A DNA stretch of 64,000 nucleotides, from assembly GCF_000970685.1 (NCBI RefSeq), contig NZ_LAJB01000002.1, positions 341,854-405,853 on the forward strand, given 5' to 3'. Below, piece by piece: positions 44,519-53,020 of this stretch. Under the pieces are notes generated by a model. The model was not told the DNA's origin. It saw nothing but the letters and a program-made list of their open reading frames with translations, and made no database searches. The position numbers and the translations under genes were made by a program. Origin of the DNA: Domibacillus indicus (GTDB lineage Bacteria > Bacillota > Bacilli > Bacillales > Domibacillaceae). Each line of letters begins with the position of its first letter. Positions within the stretch are counted from its first letter, which is position 1.

Positions 44519-44693
44519 ACGATAGCTTATCTCCGTACTGTTTCAATTTTTCCCCGACCGTGCATTCAGTAATACAGAATTTATGAGCAGCAATTTTGCC
44601 TTTTTCTTTGCGCAATGTGCTTTTGACGAGGCAGTCTTTGCAGTACGTATTTAATATCTCTTCTACTTCGAGCAAAAGTTGAGTTCGGCTCAA
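44517..44693 (-). CDS. ypeQ: YpeQ-like zinc-finger protein
   Basis: A 58-residue protein with CxxC (TYCKDCLVKS) and a second pair of cysteines (KFCITECTVGEKL), the zf-C2HCIx2C type domain of YpeQ. TTG 44693 is chosen, with AGGTG seven bases upstream; GTG 44696 is possible. It overlaps no gene but starts 23 bases after the ypeP stop. Role unknown; order ypeQ-ypeP is as in B. subtilis. Confidence 0.8.
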   Translation of the reverse strand: MSRTQLLLEVEEILNTYCKDCLVKSTLRKEKGKIAAHKFCITECTVGEKLKQYGDKLS

Positions 44694-44715
44694 CACGCGG
44701 CACCTGCCTTTCACA

Positions 44716-45372
44716 TTAAATCCCAATCTCAGCGTTGCTTGAGATTGACGTCCCAAAAAGCGCTTGGCGCGCAAGCTGGTCAGCTTCTTTATTGTGCCTT
44801 CTATCGATTGGTTTGTAAAGCGGCTTAATGCGCATTGACATCATTTTTTCTTCGATCCGTGCCAGAAACCTGGCGTGGCTTTCTTCGTAGCAGGGCCAGT
44901 CCCCTTCCAGCTGGTTTAATACTGTCAGCGAATCGCCGGAAATGGTAACCGGCTGGCTTTTAACACCAAGTTCTTCCAGCTTTTGCATAGCAAAATACAG
45001 CGCTGCATACTCGGCCTCATTATTGGATTCGAGCCCGGACAGCTCCGCATTTTCCCGCAGCCGGTACCGGCGTCCTCCCTTTGAATAATAAATGGCGGTT
45101 CCCACACCGGCGCTGCTTGATTCTACATCAAAACTGCCATCGAACAAAACGGTGATTTTTTCCGGCTCTTCATCCAGCTGTTCGTTTAATTTTTTAAACT
45201 CCTTCAGTGTCCACTCATGTCCAAGCTCATCAATAATTTCGATTTCTTTGGCACGGCCGGTTTTTAAAAGATCATCCGTCAGCCTGAGCACAAGCTGGCG
45301 GTCAACCGGGTCAGAGGTAAACACGGTTTTCATGCCTTTAAACTCATACATAAACCGAATTGTCATTTGCAT
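44716..45372 (-). CDS. ypeP: RNase H-fold protein YpeP
   Basis: A 218-residue protein: an N-terminal part of about 75 residues not found in RNase HI, then an RNase H-like domain with LFDGSFDVESSSAGVGTAIY (first Asp), ESNNEAEYAALYFAM (Glu), TISGDSLTVLNQLEG (Asp) and RRHNKEADQLARQAL (last His/Asp), so the catalytic set appears complete. ATG 45372 has GGAGG six to seven bases upstream; the open frame to 45654 is antisense to ypdQ and is not used. B. subtilis YpeP is described as RNase HI-like without proven activity. Confidence 0.85.
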   Translation of the reverse strand: MQMTIRFMYEFKGMKTVFTSDPVDRQLVLRLTDDLLKTGRAKEIEIIDELGHEWTLKEFKKLNEQLDEEPEKITVLFDGSFDVESSSAGVGTAIYYSKGGRRYRLRENAELSGLESNNEAEYAALYFAMQKLEELGVKSQPVTISGDSLTVLNQLEGDWPCYEESHARFLARIEEKMMSMRIKPLYKPIDRRHNKEADQLARQALFGTSISSNAEIGI

Positions 45373-45424
45373 TTTGCAGCCTCCATTCTTTAAAATAAAA
45401 AAGAAAAAGATCGGGGGAATCAAG

Positions 45425-45811
45425 ATGTTTGAAGTATATACGGATGGGGCTTCCACCGGTGATCCAGGGCAGGCGGGTGCAGGCGTTGTTATCCGCCGGG
45501 ACGGCAAAACCGAGCGTTTTTCCATTCCGCTTGGCGAAATGGACACACATGCAGCTGAATTTACGGCGGTGATTAAGGCGCTTGAGCTGTGCAAGGAACG
45601 CGGTGCCCAGACGGTTTCACTGCGAAGCGACTCGCAGACCGTAGTTGCCGCCATTGAAAAAGAATATATTCACAAGCCGGCCTACAAGCCGCTTCTTCAA
45701 ACGATTTTAACAATGGCCGATGAATTTCCGCTTTTTTTTGTTAAATGGATTCCATCCAAGCAGAACAAAGCGGACCAGGAAGCCAAAAATGCGGTCCGGG
45801 CCAACCGTTAA
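45425..45811 (+). CDS. ypdQ: RNase HI-like protein YpdQ
   Basis: A 128-residue single-domain RNase H-fold protein: VYTDGASTGDPGQAGAGVVI (Asp), THAAEFTAVIKALEL (Glu), LRSDSQTVVAAIE (Asp) and IPSKQNKADQEAKNAV (final Asp). It lacks the basic handle of E. coli RNase HI. GGGGGAATC precedes the ATG. It diverges from ypeP across only 52 bases, so the two RNase H-fold genes share a promoter region. Confidence 0.88.
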   Translation: MFEVYTDGASTGDPGQAGAGVVIRRDGKTERFSIPLGEMDTHAAEFTAVIKALELCKERGAQTVSLRSDSQTVVAAIEKEYIHKPAYKPLLQTILTMADEFPLFFVKWIPSKQNKADQEAKNAVRANR

Positions 45812-45978
45812 CCGGCGGCCGGCCGGTTATGGCCGGACCGCTTTGCTTGATATCATATAATGCCCGGTCTGCTTTATCCCTAAACGCTTGGACCGATTCT
45901 CCTTTATAGATGACGATTCTTTTTCATTGACGTTCATCTGCGGCTGTTTTGGCTCACGGACTCATCACGGCTCTTGTC

Positions 45979-46881
45979 CTAGTCAAAGCCAAACGGATCT
46001 ACTTCTATATAACCGGTATGGCGGGCAAATTTCGCCAGCCCCTTCATGCCGTTCGCCTCAATAAAGGAAACGGCCCGGTCCGCTGCGCCGGTATATTTCG
46101 CCTGCTCCATTGACCATTCCAGCGGCACATCATAATGAATTTGAGCTAATTTTTCTGACATGCGGAGCATTTCCTCGCCTTCCCGCAGCTTTTTCTGGAC
46201 GGATGGGGTCAGCTTTTCGATTCCTTCCAGCACGCCGTCTGTTGTACCAAATTCGCGAATCAGCTTTACGGCCGTTTTTTCACCGATGCCTTTTACGCCG
46301 GGGTATCCGTCCGCCGCATCGCCCATCAGCGCTTTTACATAATGAAACTGCTCCGGCTCGATGCCGTATTCTTCACGGAACAGGGCAGCATCATACGACT
46401 TCCAGTTGCCGTAGCCGGTTTGGAGAAGCCATACATAATTATGGCCGTTTAATAGCTGCAATAAATCCCGGTCTCCTGTTAAAATGTACGTTTCAATGCC
46501 TCTGGTCCATTTCGAAATGGTGCCGATGCAGTCATCCGCTTCAAAGTTTTTCACTCCGGCATTAAGAAGAGAAAACGCAGCCGTTGCTTCCTGCGCCAGG
46601 CTGAACTGCGGCACCAGCTCGGCGGGCGGAGCGGGCCGGTGCGCTTTATAGGAATCAAACATATCGGTTCGGAAGGTGTTTTTTCCCATATCCCAGCAAA
46701 CCGTAATATGGGTCGGCCGGATGCGGTCAGCTGCCGCAAACAGATGGCGGATCAGGCCATGGACCGCATTGGTCGGCACTCCCTGTTCATTAAACATAAA
46801 CCGGCCGCTTGGCGCTGTTTGATAAAAAGAACGGAACAAAAGCGCCATTCCATCCACAAGCAGTAATTTTTCATTTGTCAA
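45979..46881 (-). CDS. ypcP: 5'-3' exonuclease YpcP
   Basis: A 300-residue stand-alone 5'-3' exonuclease like the N-terminal domain of DNA polymerase I: LLLVDGMALLFRSFY, CWDMGKNTFRTDMFDSYKA, FEADDCIGTISK, LTGDRDLLQLL and ALMGDAADGYPGVKGIGEKT carry the acidic metal ligands and helix-hairpin-helix. TTG 46881 is chosen because AAAGG is ten bases upstream and the N-terminus then matches YpcP; ATG 46890 is too close to that site. It helps remove RNA primers or flaps. It overlaps the upstream sulfurtransferase gene end by 11 bases. Confidence 0.9.
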   Translation of the reverse strand: MTNEKLLLVDGMALLFRSFYQTAPSGRFMFNEQGVPTNAVHGLIRHLFAAADRIRPTHITVCWDMGKNTFRTDMFDSYKAHRPAPPAELVPQFSLAQEATAAFSLLNAGVKNFEADDCIGTISKWTRGIETYILTGDRDLLQLLNGHNYVWLLQTGYGNWKSYDAALFREEYGIEPEQFHYVKALMGDAADGYPGVKGIGEKTAVKLIREFGTTDGVLEGIEKLTPSVQKKLREGEEMLRMSEKLAQIHYDVPLEWSMEQAKYTGAADRAVSFIEANGMKGLAKFARHTGYIEVDPFGFD

Positions 46882-47695
46882 AAATATCATGCCTTTCTGT
46901 TTCAATCGGGCGTAACTCATCGCTTGACCAGTCGCTGTAGCTGCCCGGGTATAATTTCACATTAGTAAAGCCGGCCTGCTTCAGGGCGATAATGTTAGGA
47001 GTGGCGGATACACCCGAACCGCAATAAACAATAATTGGTTTGTCCCGGTCAATACCGGCAAACCGTTTCTTTTGTTCAGAAGCAGGCTTCCATTTTCCCT
47101 TTTCCATTGCTTCTCCAAAAAACCGGTTGATGGCGCCAGGAATGTGCCCCGGCACCCGGTCAAGCGGCTCGGTTTCGCCCAAATATCGCTCGGACGCGCG
47201 CGAGTCAATGAGCAGCGCCGAGCCGGATGCCACTTCCTCCGCGTCCGCAGCCATATCCTCCTGAAGCTCAAGCGTCAGCCGGCCCGTCCGGCGTTCCGGC
47301 TTTTCATCTGTCACCGGCAGTCCCGCTTCGGTCCAGGCGGAAAAGCCGCCGTCTAAAATAAACACATTTTGGTGTCCGGCATAGGAGAGCAGCCACCAGA
47401 GCCGGCCGGCAAACATCGAAACACCGTCATCATACGCTACAACGGGGGTATCATCCGAGACGCCGCAGCTTTCCATAAACGCCTGAAACACGGTCATATC
47501 GGGAAGTGGATGACGTCCGCCTCCCTGCCCCTTTTCGCCGGATAAGTGATGGTCTAAATGCGCATAATATGCGCCGGGTATGTGGCTTTTTTCGTACAGG
47601 GCCGCTCCTTCTGCCGGGTCTGCCAGGTTAAACCGGCAGTCAAAAATGGCAGCCTGCTCCAGATTTTCATTCAGCCAGTCGGTTGTAACGATCAT
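46871..47695 (-). CDS. sseA: Thiosulfate/3-mercaptopyruvate sulfurtransferase (SseA type)
   Basis: A 274-residue protein with two rhodanese domains. The N-terminal one is non-catalytic (VVAYDDGVSMFAGRLWWLL), and the C-terminal one has the active-site loop VYCGSGVSATPN with Cys at about 237. The CGSGV loop is nearer to mercaptopyruvate sulfurtransferases (CGSGVTA). It transfers sulfur from a donor to thiols or cyanide. AGAAGGAG precedes the ATG. It overlaps the Cys-rich gene upstream by 29 bases. Confidence 0.9.
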   Translation of the reverse strand: MIVTTDWLNENLEQAAIFDCRFNLADPAEGAALYEKSHIPGAYYAHLDHHLSGEKGQGGGRHPLPDMTVFQAFMESCGVSDDTPVVAYDDGVSMFAGRLWWLLSYAGHQNVFILDGGFSAWTEAGLPVTDEKPERRTGRLTLELQEDMAADAEEVASGSALLIDSRASERYLGETEPLDRVPGHIPGAINRFFGEAMEKGKWKPASEQKKRFAGIDRDKPIIVYCGSGVSATPNIIALKQAGFTNVKLYPGSYSDWSSDELRPIETERHDIFDK

Positions 47696-47879
47696 CCAAT
47701 CGCTCCTTCTCCATTAATTTTTTCACATGGTCTTTCGGGTCCCAGCAGTTAAACCGGCAGCCCGGGTTTGTTTCATACCCGAGCCGGCCGCATTTATACA
47801 GCATACTTCCCTGCTGCTTTAGCGCCTGGAAGTGGCGGCACGTTGCACAGGCATGAAAGCGCGAATTACGAGATGTCAC
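47667..47879 (-). CDS. Small cysteine-rich protein, probable metal binding
   Basis: A 70-residue protein with six cysteines arranged as HACATCRHF, YKCGRLG and PGCRFNCWDP, a pattern that suggests a zinc or Fe-S site. GTG 47879 lies inside the last codons of dynA, with GGAG ten bases upstream, so translation is likely coupled to dynA. It overlaps sseA at its 3' end. I do not recognise the family with confidence. Confidence 0.7.
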   Translation of the reverse strand: MTSRNSRFHACATCRHFQALKQQGSMLYKCGRLGYETNPGCRFNCWDPKDHVKKLMEKERLDDRYNRLAE

Positions 47880-50800
47880 GAAGAATCTGCTCCCACTCCT
47901 GCAGGTTTCCGTTTTGCTCAAATACGAGCAGCCACGCATCAAACTGCTCAGTTACATCAAGAAGCGCTGCTTTTTTCACTTCTTCTGTCCCGCCGTCAAT
48001 AAAGCGGTGTGCGTTTTGAAGAAGCACTTCTTTCTGCTCTGCTAAGTAGGCGTCCGCCATCCCTTCCATTTGCTCCTGCAGCGTCTGCATCATCGTCTGC
48101 TTTTCATTTTTTTCAAAGAATGATCTGGCGTTTTTAAACAGTGCCAGCGCAGCGGAAAAAGCTCCGAGCTTCGCATCCTGGAATGCCGTCTCAAAATCAG
48201 GCACAATGAGCTTTCCTGTTTCTGTTCCGGACAGCAAAAGCTCCGGCTCAATCATTGCCGCCTTTTGTTCAAAACGCGCCTGTTTGTCCTCGATCAGCCT
48301 GCGGCCATGGTTTTCCACCCGGATAGAGGTGGCCCGCATTTCCTGGGCCAGATCATACCCAACTGACTGCAAAAGCTCGCCAAGCGCTTTTTGAAGAGCC
48401 GCTTTAATGTCTGCATTTCCACTCAAGGTCGCCGGATTAAACGACTCCTTGAAAAAATCGGAGAAACGGTAAAATACCCGCTGTTTCACATAGTGAACAA
48501 GCTCATCAAGCTCCTGTTCCATCCGTTTTTTCTCCAGGACTGTTCCTTCCTGCTTAATGACAGAGATAATTCGGCTTTTTTTGTCGTGAAGCTCCGCTTT
48601 TTTCTGCTCTCCCTGATGAATGCTTTCCCTTGCTGCCGCAATCAATTTCTGAAGCTGGCTTACGCCGCGCTCCGCCTCCGCTTCTGCCGACTGTACCGCC
48701 ATATGCGCCAGGTCCTGATGCAAGAAGGCGCGGAACGGCTCTTTAAACTCCTTCATGCCGGACTTCGGATGCTCCCACTCACCGCGCATTGCTTCCTGCA
48801 CCGCCAGCATGCTAGATACTCCATGCAGCCTAGGGAACCGGATGCCGTATTGAAGCAGCTGATCGCGCACATATGCTTTTACATCATTCAATTCTTCCTG
48901 GTCTGCCGCCAGGTCAATCGCATTAATGATAAAAAACATTTTATCGAGCTCAAACGCATCCTTGACCCGGCCAAGCTGAATAAGAAATTCACGGTCGGCT
49001 TTGGAAAACGCATGGTTGTAATACGTCACAAACAAAATGGCATCCGCATTTTTAATATACTCAAAAGCCACGCCTGTATGGCGGGCATTGATCGAATCCG
49101 CTCCCGGCGTGTCAACAAGCGTAATGCCAAGGCGGGTAAAATCACAGTCATAATACAAATCAATCGACTCCACATAGCAGCTTTTCTTTTCGTCCGCCAC
49201 ATACTGCTTAAACGTTTCAAGGTCCACGCAGATCGTTTCGCCTGCCTGCGTCTGGTAATCCTTGTAGCCGGCGTGGAAAGCCCGCAGGAAAGAGAGGTGA
49301 ATTTTTTCTTTTCCTTCTCCTTCATTCGCAGAAAGAACCCCGGGCACAATATTATACGCGTCATCCAAAGAAGAAGCGCTCCGGCCAAACAATTCAAGTG
49401 ACGCATTCACGTCGGCAAGCATAACAGAGCCGGGCTTCAGGTGAACATCTGCGGTCCTGTGTTCATGCGTGCCGTCTACCGGATGAATACGGTTTACCGC
49501 AGCCGTTGTCGGATTTGGTGAAACCGGCAGCACTTTTTCTCCAAGCAGGGCATTCGCAAACGAAGACTTTCCGGCAGAAAACGCACCGAAAAGAGCAATC
49601 GTGTACGTCCGGTTTTCGAGCCGCTCTGCTTTTTGAATAGCTCCGTCCACAAAGCGGGCAAAGCCCGGTACACTTTGAAGGCGGGAAGCCATTTTACGAA
49701 GCCTTGCCGCGGCCGCTTCTGCATCTCCGGCTTCGCCAGCAGGCTCAGGTCTCTCTTCCGGAGCTTCCTCTTTCTCAAGTGTCGCCGCGGTCCACTGTTC
49801 AACGCCGTCATACAGCACGGCTTCCCCATCTTCCGCCTGCCATTGCTCCTGCAGCTTTTGCAGCACGCGCGGCAGCACGGGATCTTCATCTGCGACAATC
49901 TGGCGCAGCGCCTGCTCACGCTCCGTCCGTTCTTCCTCCAGTGCACGCAGGTATTGTTTCGCCTCCAGCCGCTGCGCCCATACCCGGTGGTCTGCTTCGA
50001 ACGCCGCATACTCGCTGCGGAACTGCTCCTTTAAAACAGGGACGGCTTCTTCCTTCCACCTGTCCGATACTTCACGCGCGCGCTTTTTGACCAGGGACGC
50101 CACGTCTTCCGCATAATTAAGCACGGCATCTCCGGTTACGCCAGCGCCCGGCTTTACCGCCGCTCTGGCAACAGATTCATCAACGGGAACCGCCAGCTCC
50201 TCGGCTTTTAGGGCAAGAGCCGGTTCATCGAGGCCGGTTTCTTTCAGCCAGGCAGCGCTCACCTGGCGGACCGCCCAGGCAAGCTGTGATTCGGCCTGTT
50301 TTGTTAAATCTGTCACAAAAGCGTGCAGACGGCGCTCCCGCTCTTCTTCTGTTTTCTTTTTCGCAAACAGCATTCCTACTTTAAAATCCGGCCGTGTGGA
50401 TTCCAAATAGCCGCGGGCCAGTTCCCGTACAGCGGCCGGCATTAGAATCGCATTTTTCAGCACATCATCACGCTTTTCCTCATATTGCTTTATCCAGGCC
50501 GCTGCGTCGCGTTTTGTTAATTCAGAACGAAGAGACGCTTCTTTATCTTCAATGGACAGAGCCCCTGCTTCTTCTACAACTGTCTTAAACGGCTGCGCCG
50601 TCTGCTTCTGCTGCTCGGCCAGCCATTCCATATGCTCATGCACAAGCCGGTTCATCATCGTCTGGGCGGACTGCTCGGCCAGCTGCTCCCGGTTTTCCAT
50701 GCTGTCATGAATCAATTTCTGGACTTCATCAAAATCGTTATACGGAAGATCCCGTTTGCGCAGGCTGGTAAAGAAAAAAGCTTCCGGCTCCACATTCCAC

Positions 50801-51486
50801 GTTGCAAACGATTCTTTGACCGACTGCCGGAATGCGTCAAAGGACAGCTCTTCCTCTTTATGCTTATCAATCTGATTAATAATCAAATAAAGCTTAACGC
50901 CATGGGACAAAAGCTCTTTTGTGTAAATAAAATTCAGTTCCGACTGCACGTGGTTGTAATCCATTACGTAAAACACCATGTCCGCAAGATGCAGCGCGGA
51001 TTCAGTAGAAATCCGGTGGGCGTCATCTGTGGAATCGACTCCCGGGGTGTCCATAACCGTCACATCCGGCGGCAGGCTGGAGCCGGCGTGCCCGATTTCA
51101 ATGGATGCCACTTCATCTCCGTCTTTCGCAAACTTTTTCACATGGTCCATGTCGTACGGCGCCTGAAAAAGCAGAGGCCGTCCTTGATGGTAGTGAATTT
51201 TTGCGTAATCTTCCCTGGCAGGCTTGATTTTCACCACATTCGCACTTGTTGGAATCGGGCTTGACGGCAAAAGCGCTTCTCCGGCCAGTTCATTAATCAT
51301 CGTTGATTTGCCGGCTGAAAAGTGGCCGCAAAACGCCACGATAAATTCATTATCATGCAGCTTGCGGAGAAACAGCGCCGCTTTGTCAGCGCGTTCGATA
51401 TCTCCATTATGTATAAATTGTTCGTATAAACGGGCAGTGCGGGCACGGATTAATTCAAGCATCCGCTCGGCTGTTTGCGTTTCCAT
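47866..51486 (-). CDS. dynA: Tandem bacterial dynamin DynA
   Basis: A 1206-residue protein containing two complete dynamin-like GTPases in tandem, as in B. subtilis DynA (YpbR), which fuses and protects membranes and contributes to phage resistance. Module 1: P-loop GHFSAGKSTM (about 54-63), DTPGVDST and NQIDKH. Module 2: P-loop GAFSAGKSSF (about 628-640), DTPGADSI and NAIDLA. Each is followed by a long helical stalk. ATG 51486 is chosen because AGGGG lies nine bases upstream; ATG 51495 touches that site. An acidic, Pro/Glu/Ala-rich linker joins the modules. Confidence 0.95.
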   Translation of the reverse strand: METQTAERMLELIRARTARLYEQFIHNGDIERADKAALFLRKLHDNEFIVAFCGHFSAGKSTMINELAGEALLPSSPIPTSANVVKIKPAREDYAKIHYHQGRPLLFQAPYDMDHVKKFAKDGDEVASIEIGHAGSSLPPDVTVMDTPGVDSTDDAHRISTESALHLADMVFYVMDYNHVQSELNFIYTKELLSHGVKLYLIINQIDKHKEEELSFDAFRQSVKESFATWNVEPEAFFFTSLRKRDLPYNDFDEVQKLIHDSMENREQLAEQSAQTMMNRLVHEHMEWLAEQQKQTAQPFKTVVEEAGALSIEDKEASLRSELTKRDAAAWIKQYEEKRDDVLKNAILMPAAVRELARGYLESTRPDFKVGMLFAKKKTEEERERRLHAFVTDLTKQAESQLAWAVRQVSAAWLKETGLDEPALALKAEELAVPVDESVARAAVKPGAGVTGDAVLNYAEDVASLVKKRAREVSDRWKEEAVPVLKEQFRSEYAAFEADHRVWAQRLEAKQYLRALEEERTEREQALRQIVADEDPVLPRVLQKLQEQWQAEDGEAVLYDGVEQWTAATLEKEEAPEERPEPAGEAGDAEAAAARLRKMASRLQSVPGFARFVDGAIQKAERLENRTYTIALFGAFSAGKSSFANALLGEKVLPVSPNPTTAAVNRIHPVDGTHEHRTADVHLKPGSVMLADVNASLELFGRSASSLDDAYNIVPGVLSANEGEGKEKIHLSFLRAFHAGYKDYQTQAGETICVDLETFKQYVADEKKSCYVESIDLYYDCDFTRLGITLVDTPGADSINARHTGVAFEYIKNADAILFVTYYNHAFSKADREFLIQLGRVKDAFELDKMFFIINAIDLAADQEELNDVKAYVRDQLLQYGIRFPRLHGVSSMLAVQEAMRGEWEHPKSGMKEFKEPFRAFLHQDLAHMAVQSAEAEAERGVSQLQKLIAAARESIHQGEQKKAELHDKKSRIISVIKQEGTVLEKKRMEQELDELVHYVKQRVFYRFSDFFKESFNPATLSGNADIKAALQKALGELLQSVGYDLAQEMRATSIRVENHGRRLIEDKQARFEQKAAMIEPELLLSGTETGKLIVPDFETAFQDAKLGAFSAALALFKNARSFFEKNEKQTMMQTLQEQMEGMADAYLAEQKEVLLQNAHRFIDGGTEEVKKAALLDVTEQFDAWLLVFEQNGNLQEWEQILRDIS

Positions 51487-51548
51487 AAATGACATCCCCT
51501 TTGGTGCAATGCGTTTTCTTTTATTGTATACGATTTTTCCCCAATAAA

Positions 51549-51590
51549 AAAGGATACAGCGGCCCGAAATCTTTCGTCCTCTGCATCCTT
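51549..51590 (-). terminator. Terminator of the 35-residue membrane protein gene
   Basis: AAGGAT-CAG pairs with CTG-ATCCTT, with a second inner CGAAA-TTTCG stem, followed on the minus strand by TTTTATTGG. It lies just after the stop at 51597 and before dynA. Confidence 0.7.
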
Positions 51591-51596
51591 GAGCGA

Positions 51597-51704
51597 TTAT
51601 TTTTTTAAAGCAGGCGCTTTGTTTCCTTTTGCCGTATGATCAAGCACATATTTCATTACTCCGCCGTAAATAACAACTGTTGCGGCCGTAAATAACCAGA
51701 CCAT
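51597..51704 (-). CDS. 35-residue single-helix membrane protein
   Basis: A short gene below most annotation cut-offs. ATG 51704 has GAGGG seven bases upstream and the frame closes with TAA at 51597, followed by a terminator. The peptide starts MVWLFTAATVVIYGGVMKYV (one membrane helix) and ends in a basic, Ala/Lys-rich tail (GNKAPALKK). It lies just upstream of dynA on the same strand but is separated from it by the terminator. Function unknown. Confidence 0.65.
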   Translation of the reverse strand: MVWLFTAATVVIYGGVMKYVLDHTAKGNKAPALKK

Positions 51705-51844
51705 CAAAACGCCCTCTTTCTTAATTGATAATAATTTTCATCCTCAATGGTATCTTATCATCTTTCAAAAAAGAATACAACGAAAAAAACGCTGTTATGA
51801 AGCTCTATTTTCTTTTAAACCTTACTCAACAGCATGACAAAAAG

Positions 51845-51876
51845 AGCCGGCAGGTGGAGTTTTCGTCCGGCCGGCT
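51845..51876 (-). terminator. Terminator downstream of cheX
   Basis: AGCCGG (51845-51850) pairs with CCGGCT (51871-51876), then CTTTTTG on the minus strand. It is about 95 bases beyond the cheX stop; another inverted repeat (CCGCCA/TGGCGG, 51920-51943) lies between. Confidence 0.55.
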
Positions 51877-51970
51877 TCACCTACCAGCTTTATTCAAAAA
51901 AATCGTTTTAATGTAGTTTTCCGCCAGCCTGAGAGTGGCGGTTTTATCGACAGTCCTGCAGGCGCTTTTG

Positions 51971-52444
51971 TTAAGCCCCGTGTTCAATGCTCAGCACAAG
52001 CCGGTATTCTCCGGCATCCTGAAACGACAAAGGCAGTTCAATTGCCTGTTTAAATCCCGAAATTTTCGAATCTCCTACAATAATGGTTGGCGGTGTAATA
52101 TCAATAGCAACCCCTTTTTCAGACAGGGAAACACCCATGTTTCCAGCGATCATATTGACGACTTCGCCGGCAAATGATTCAACCATCGGTCCTTCAATCG
52201 GCATCCCAAACATCCTGGTTCCAAGACTTGCAAACGCCTCTTCTTTTCCAACAAGAATAATGCGTCCCGGCAGGTCACCGGTCACTCCGATAAATACCCC
52301 TATGGCATGATGGTCAAAAGACCCATTTAATAAAACTGGCTTTCCAACTGTCAATTCCGCTGGAATAATTGCCTTCATGGCACTGACGGCGCAGTTTAAT
52401 ACTTCTTTAACAACATTGCTTTGATCCTGCTGGCCATTGGCCAT
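51971..52444 (-). CDS. cheX: CheX-like chemotaxis phosphatase domain protein
   Basis: A 157-residue protein of the CheC/CheX group. The helix with ESFAGEVVNMIAGNMG carries the Glu-x-x-Asn catalytic pair used to dephosphorylate CheY-P. The family beta strands HHAIGVFIGVTGDLPGRIIL are also clear. It stands alone, away from other chemotaxis genes, although a receptor gene lies at the left edge of the window. ATG 52444 has GGGGG eight bases upstream; GTG 52453 overlaps the site. Confidence 0.85.
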   Translation of the reverse strand: MANGQQDQSNVVKEVLNCAVSAMKAIIPAELTVGKPVLLNGSFDHHAIGVFIGVTGDLPGRIILVGKEEAFASLGTRMFGMPIEGPMVESFAGEVVNMIAGNMGVSLSEKGVAIDITPPTIIVGDSKISGFKQAIELPLSFQDAGEYRLVLSIEHGA

Positions 52445-52696
52445 AGTAGCCACCCCCGTGTGTTTCTTCCTATTTTACAGGAAAAACGCACATATGTCAG
52501 CCCTTTTTTACCAAGTCGTTTGGTCTATATATTAAGCTGAAGAAACGCCGGAGAAGAATATTTCCCCGGCAGCTGTTCTTAGTTTTGATAATTGTACTGC
52601 TCTTTTCAATTCGGCCGTCTTCATCATGAATAATAGCCATTGTCCCCGCTTCTTTACCCGCACCTTCGATTTAAAAGCGAAAAACTTATTCTTCTA

Positions 52697-52909
52697 TCAC
52701 CAAACCCTTGTGTATGGGTAACGTTCTTTAATAAATTCGGCATGGTACTTCCCGTGCGATTTTGCTTTCATCAAGCTTCTATAAACGTATTCCGGAACAT
52801 TCTTGTAGTCGTATATGCTCTGGTCTTGAAATTCAATCCGGAGAATTTGGTGGAACGGGTCGTATCCGGCCCGCTTCAAATGAGTGGACGAAACAGGCTC
52901 CAATTCCAT
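52697..52909 (-). CDS. KTSC-domain protein
   Basis: A 70-residue protein consisting of one KTSC domain: PVSSTHLKRAGYDPFHQILR, then IYDYKNVPEYVYRSLMKA and GKYHAEFIKERYPYTRV. The domain is common in small bacterial and phage proteins and sometimes fused to nucleic-acid enzymes; its role is unknown. GAGAGGAG lies nine bases before the ATG. Isolated by terminator sequences from the diguanylate cyclase gene. Confidence 0.85.
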   Translation of the reverse strand: MELEPVSSTHLKRAGYDPFHQILRIEFQDQSIYDYKNVPEYVYRSLMKAKSHGKYHAEFIKERYPYTRVW

Positions 52910-52980
52910 TGATTTGCGCTCCTCTCTGCTGCCTCGTTTTTCATTACCCTTTCCTTTTTGCCGGGTTGTTTAAACGAAAA

Positions 52981-53012
52981 AGCAGCCGCTCTAAAAAAAA
53001 GAGAGGCTGCTC
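52981..53012 (-). terminator. Terminator of the diguanylate cyclase gene
   Basis: AGCAGCCGCTCT pairs with AGAGGCTGCT (one mismatch) around an A/T loop, nine bases after the stop; minus strand then reads TTTTTCG. Confidence 0.85.
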
Positions 53013-53020
53013 GGACTTGT

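Noticed and set aside
45373-45654. Extended N-terminus of ypeP
   Set aside because: It reads antisense through ypdQ; ATG 45372 has a strong ribosome site and fits the family.
48391-49401. 336-codon rightward frame inside dynA
   Set aside because: It is antisense to the second GTPase module of dynA, with no ribosome site or family match.
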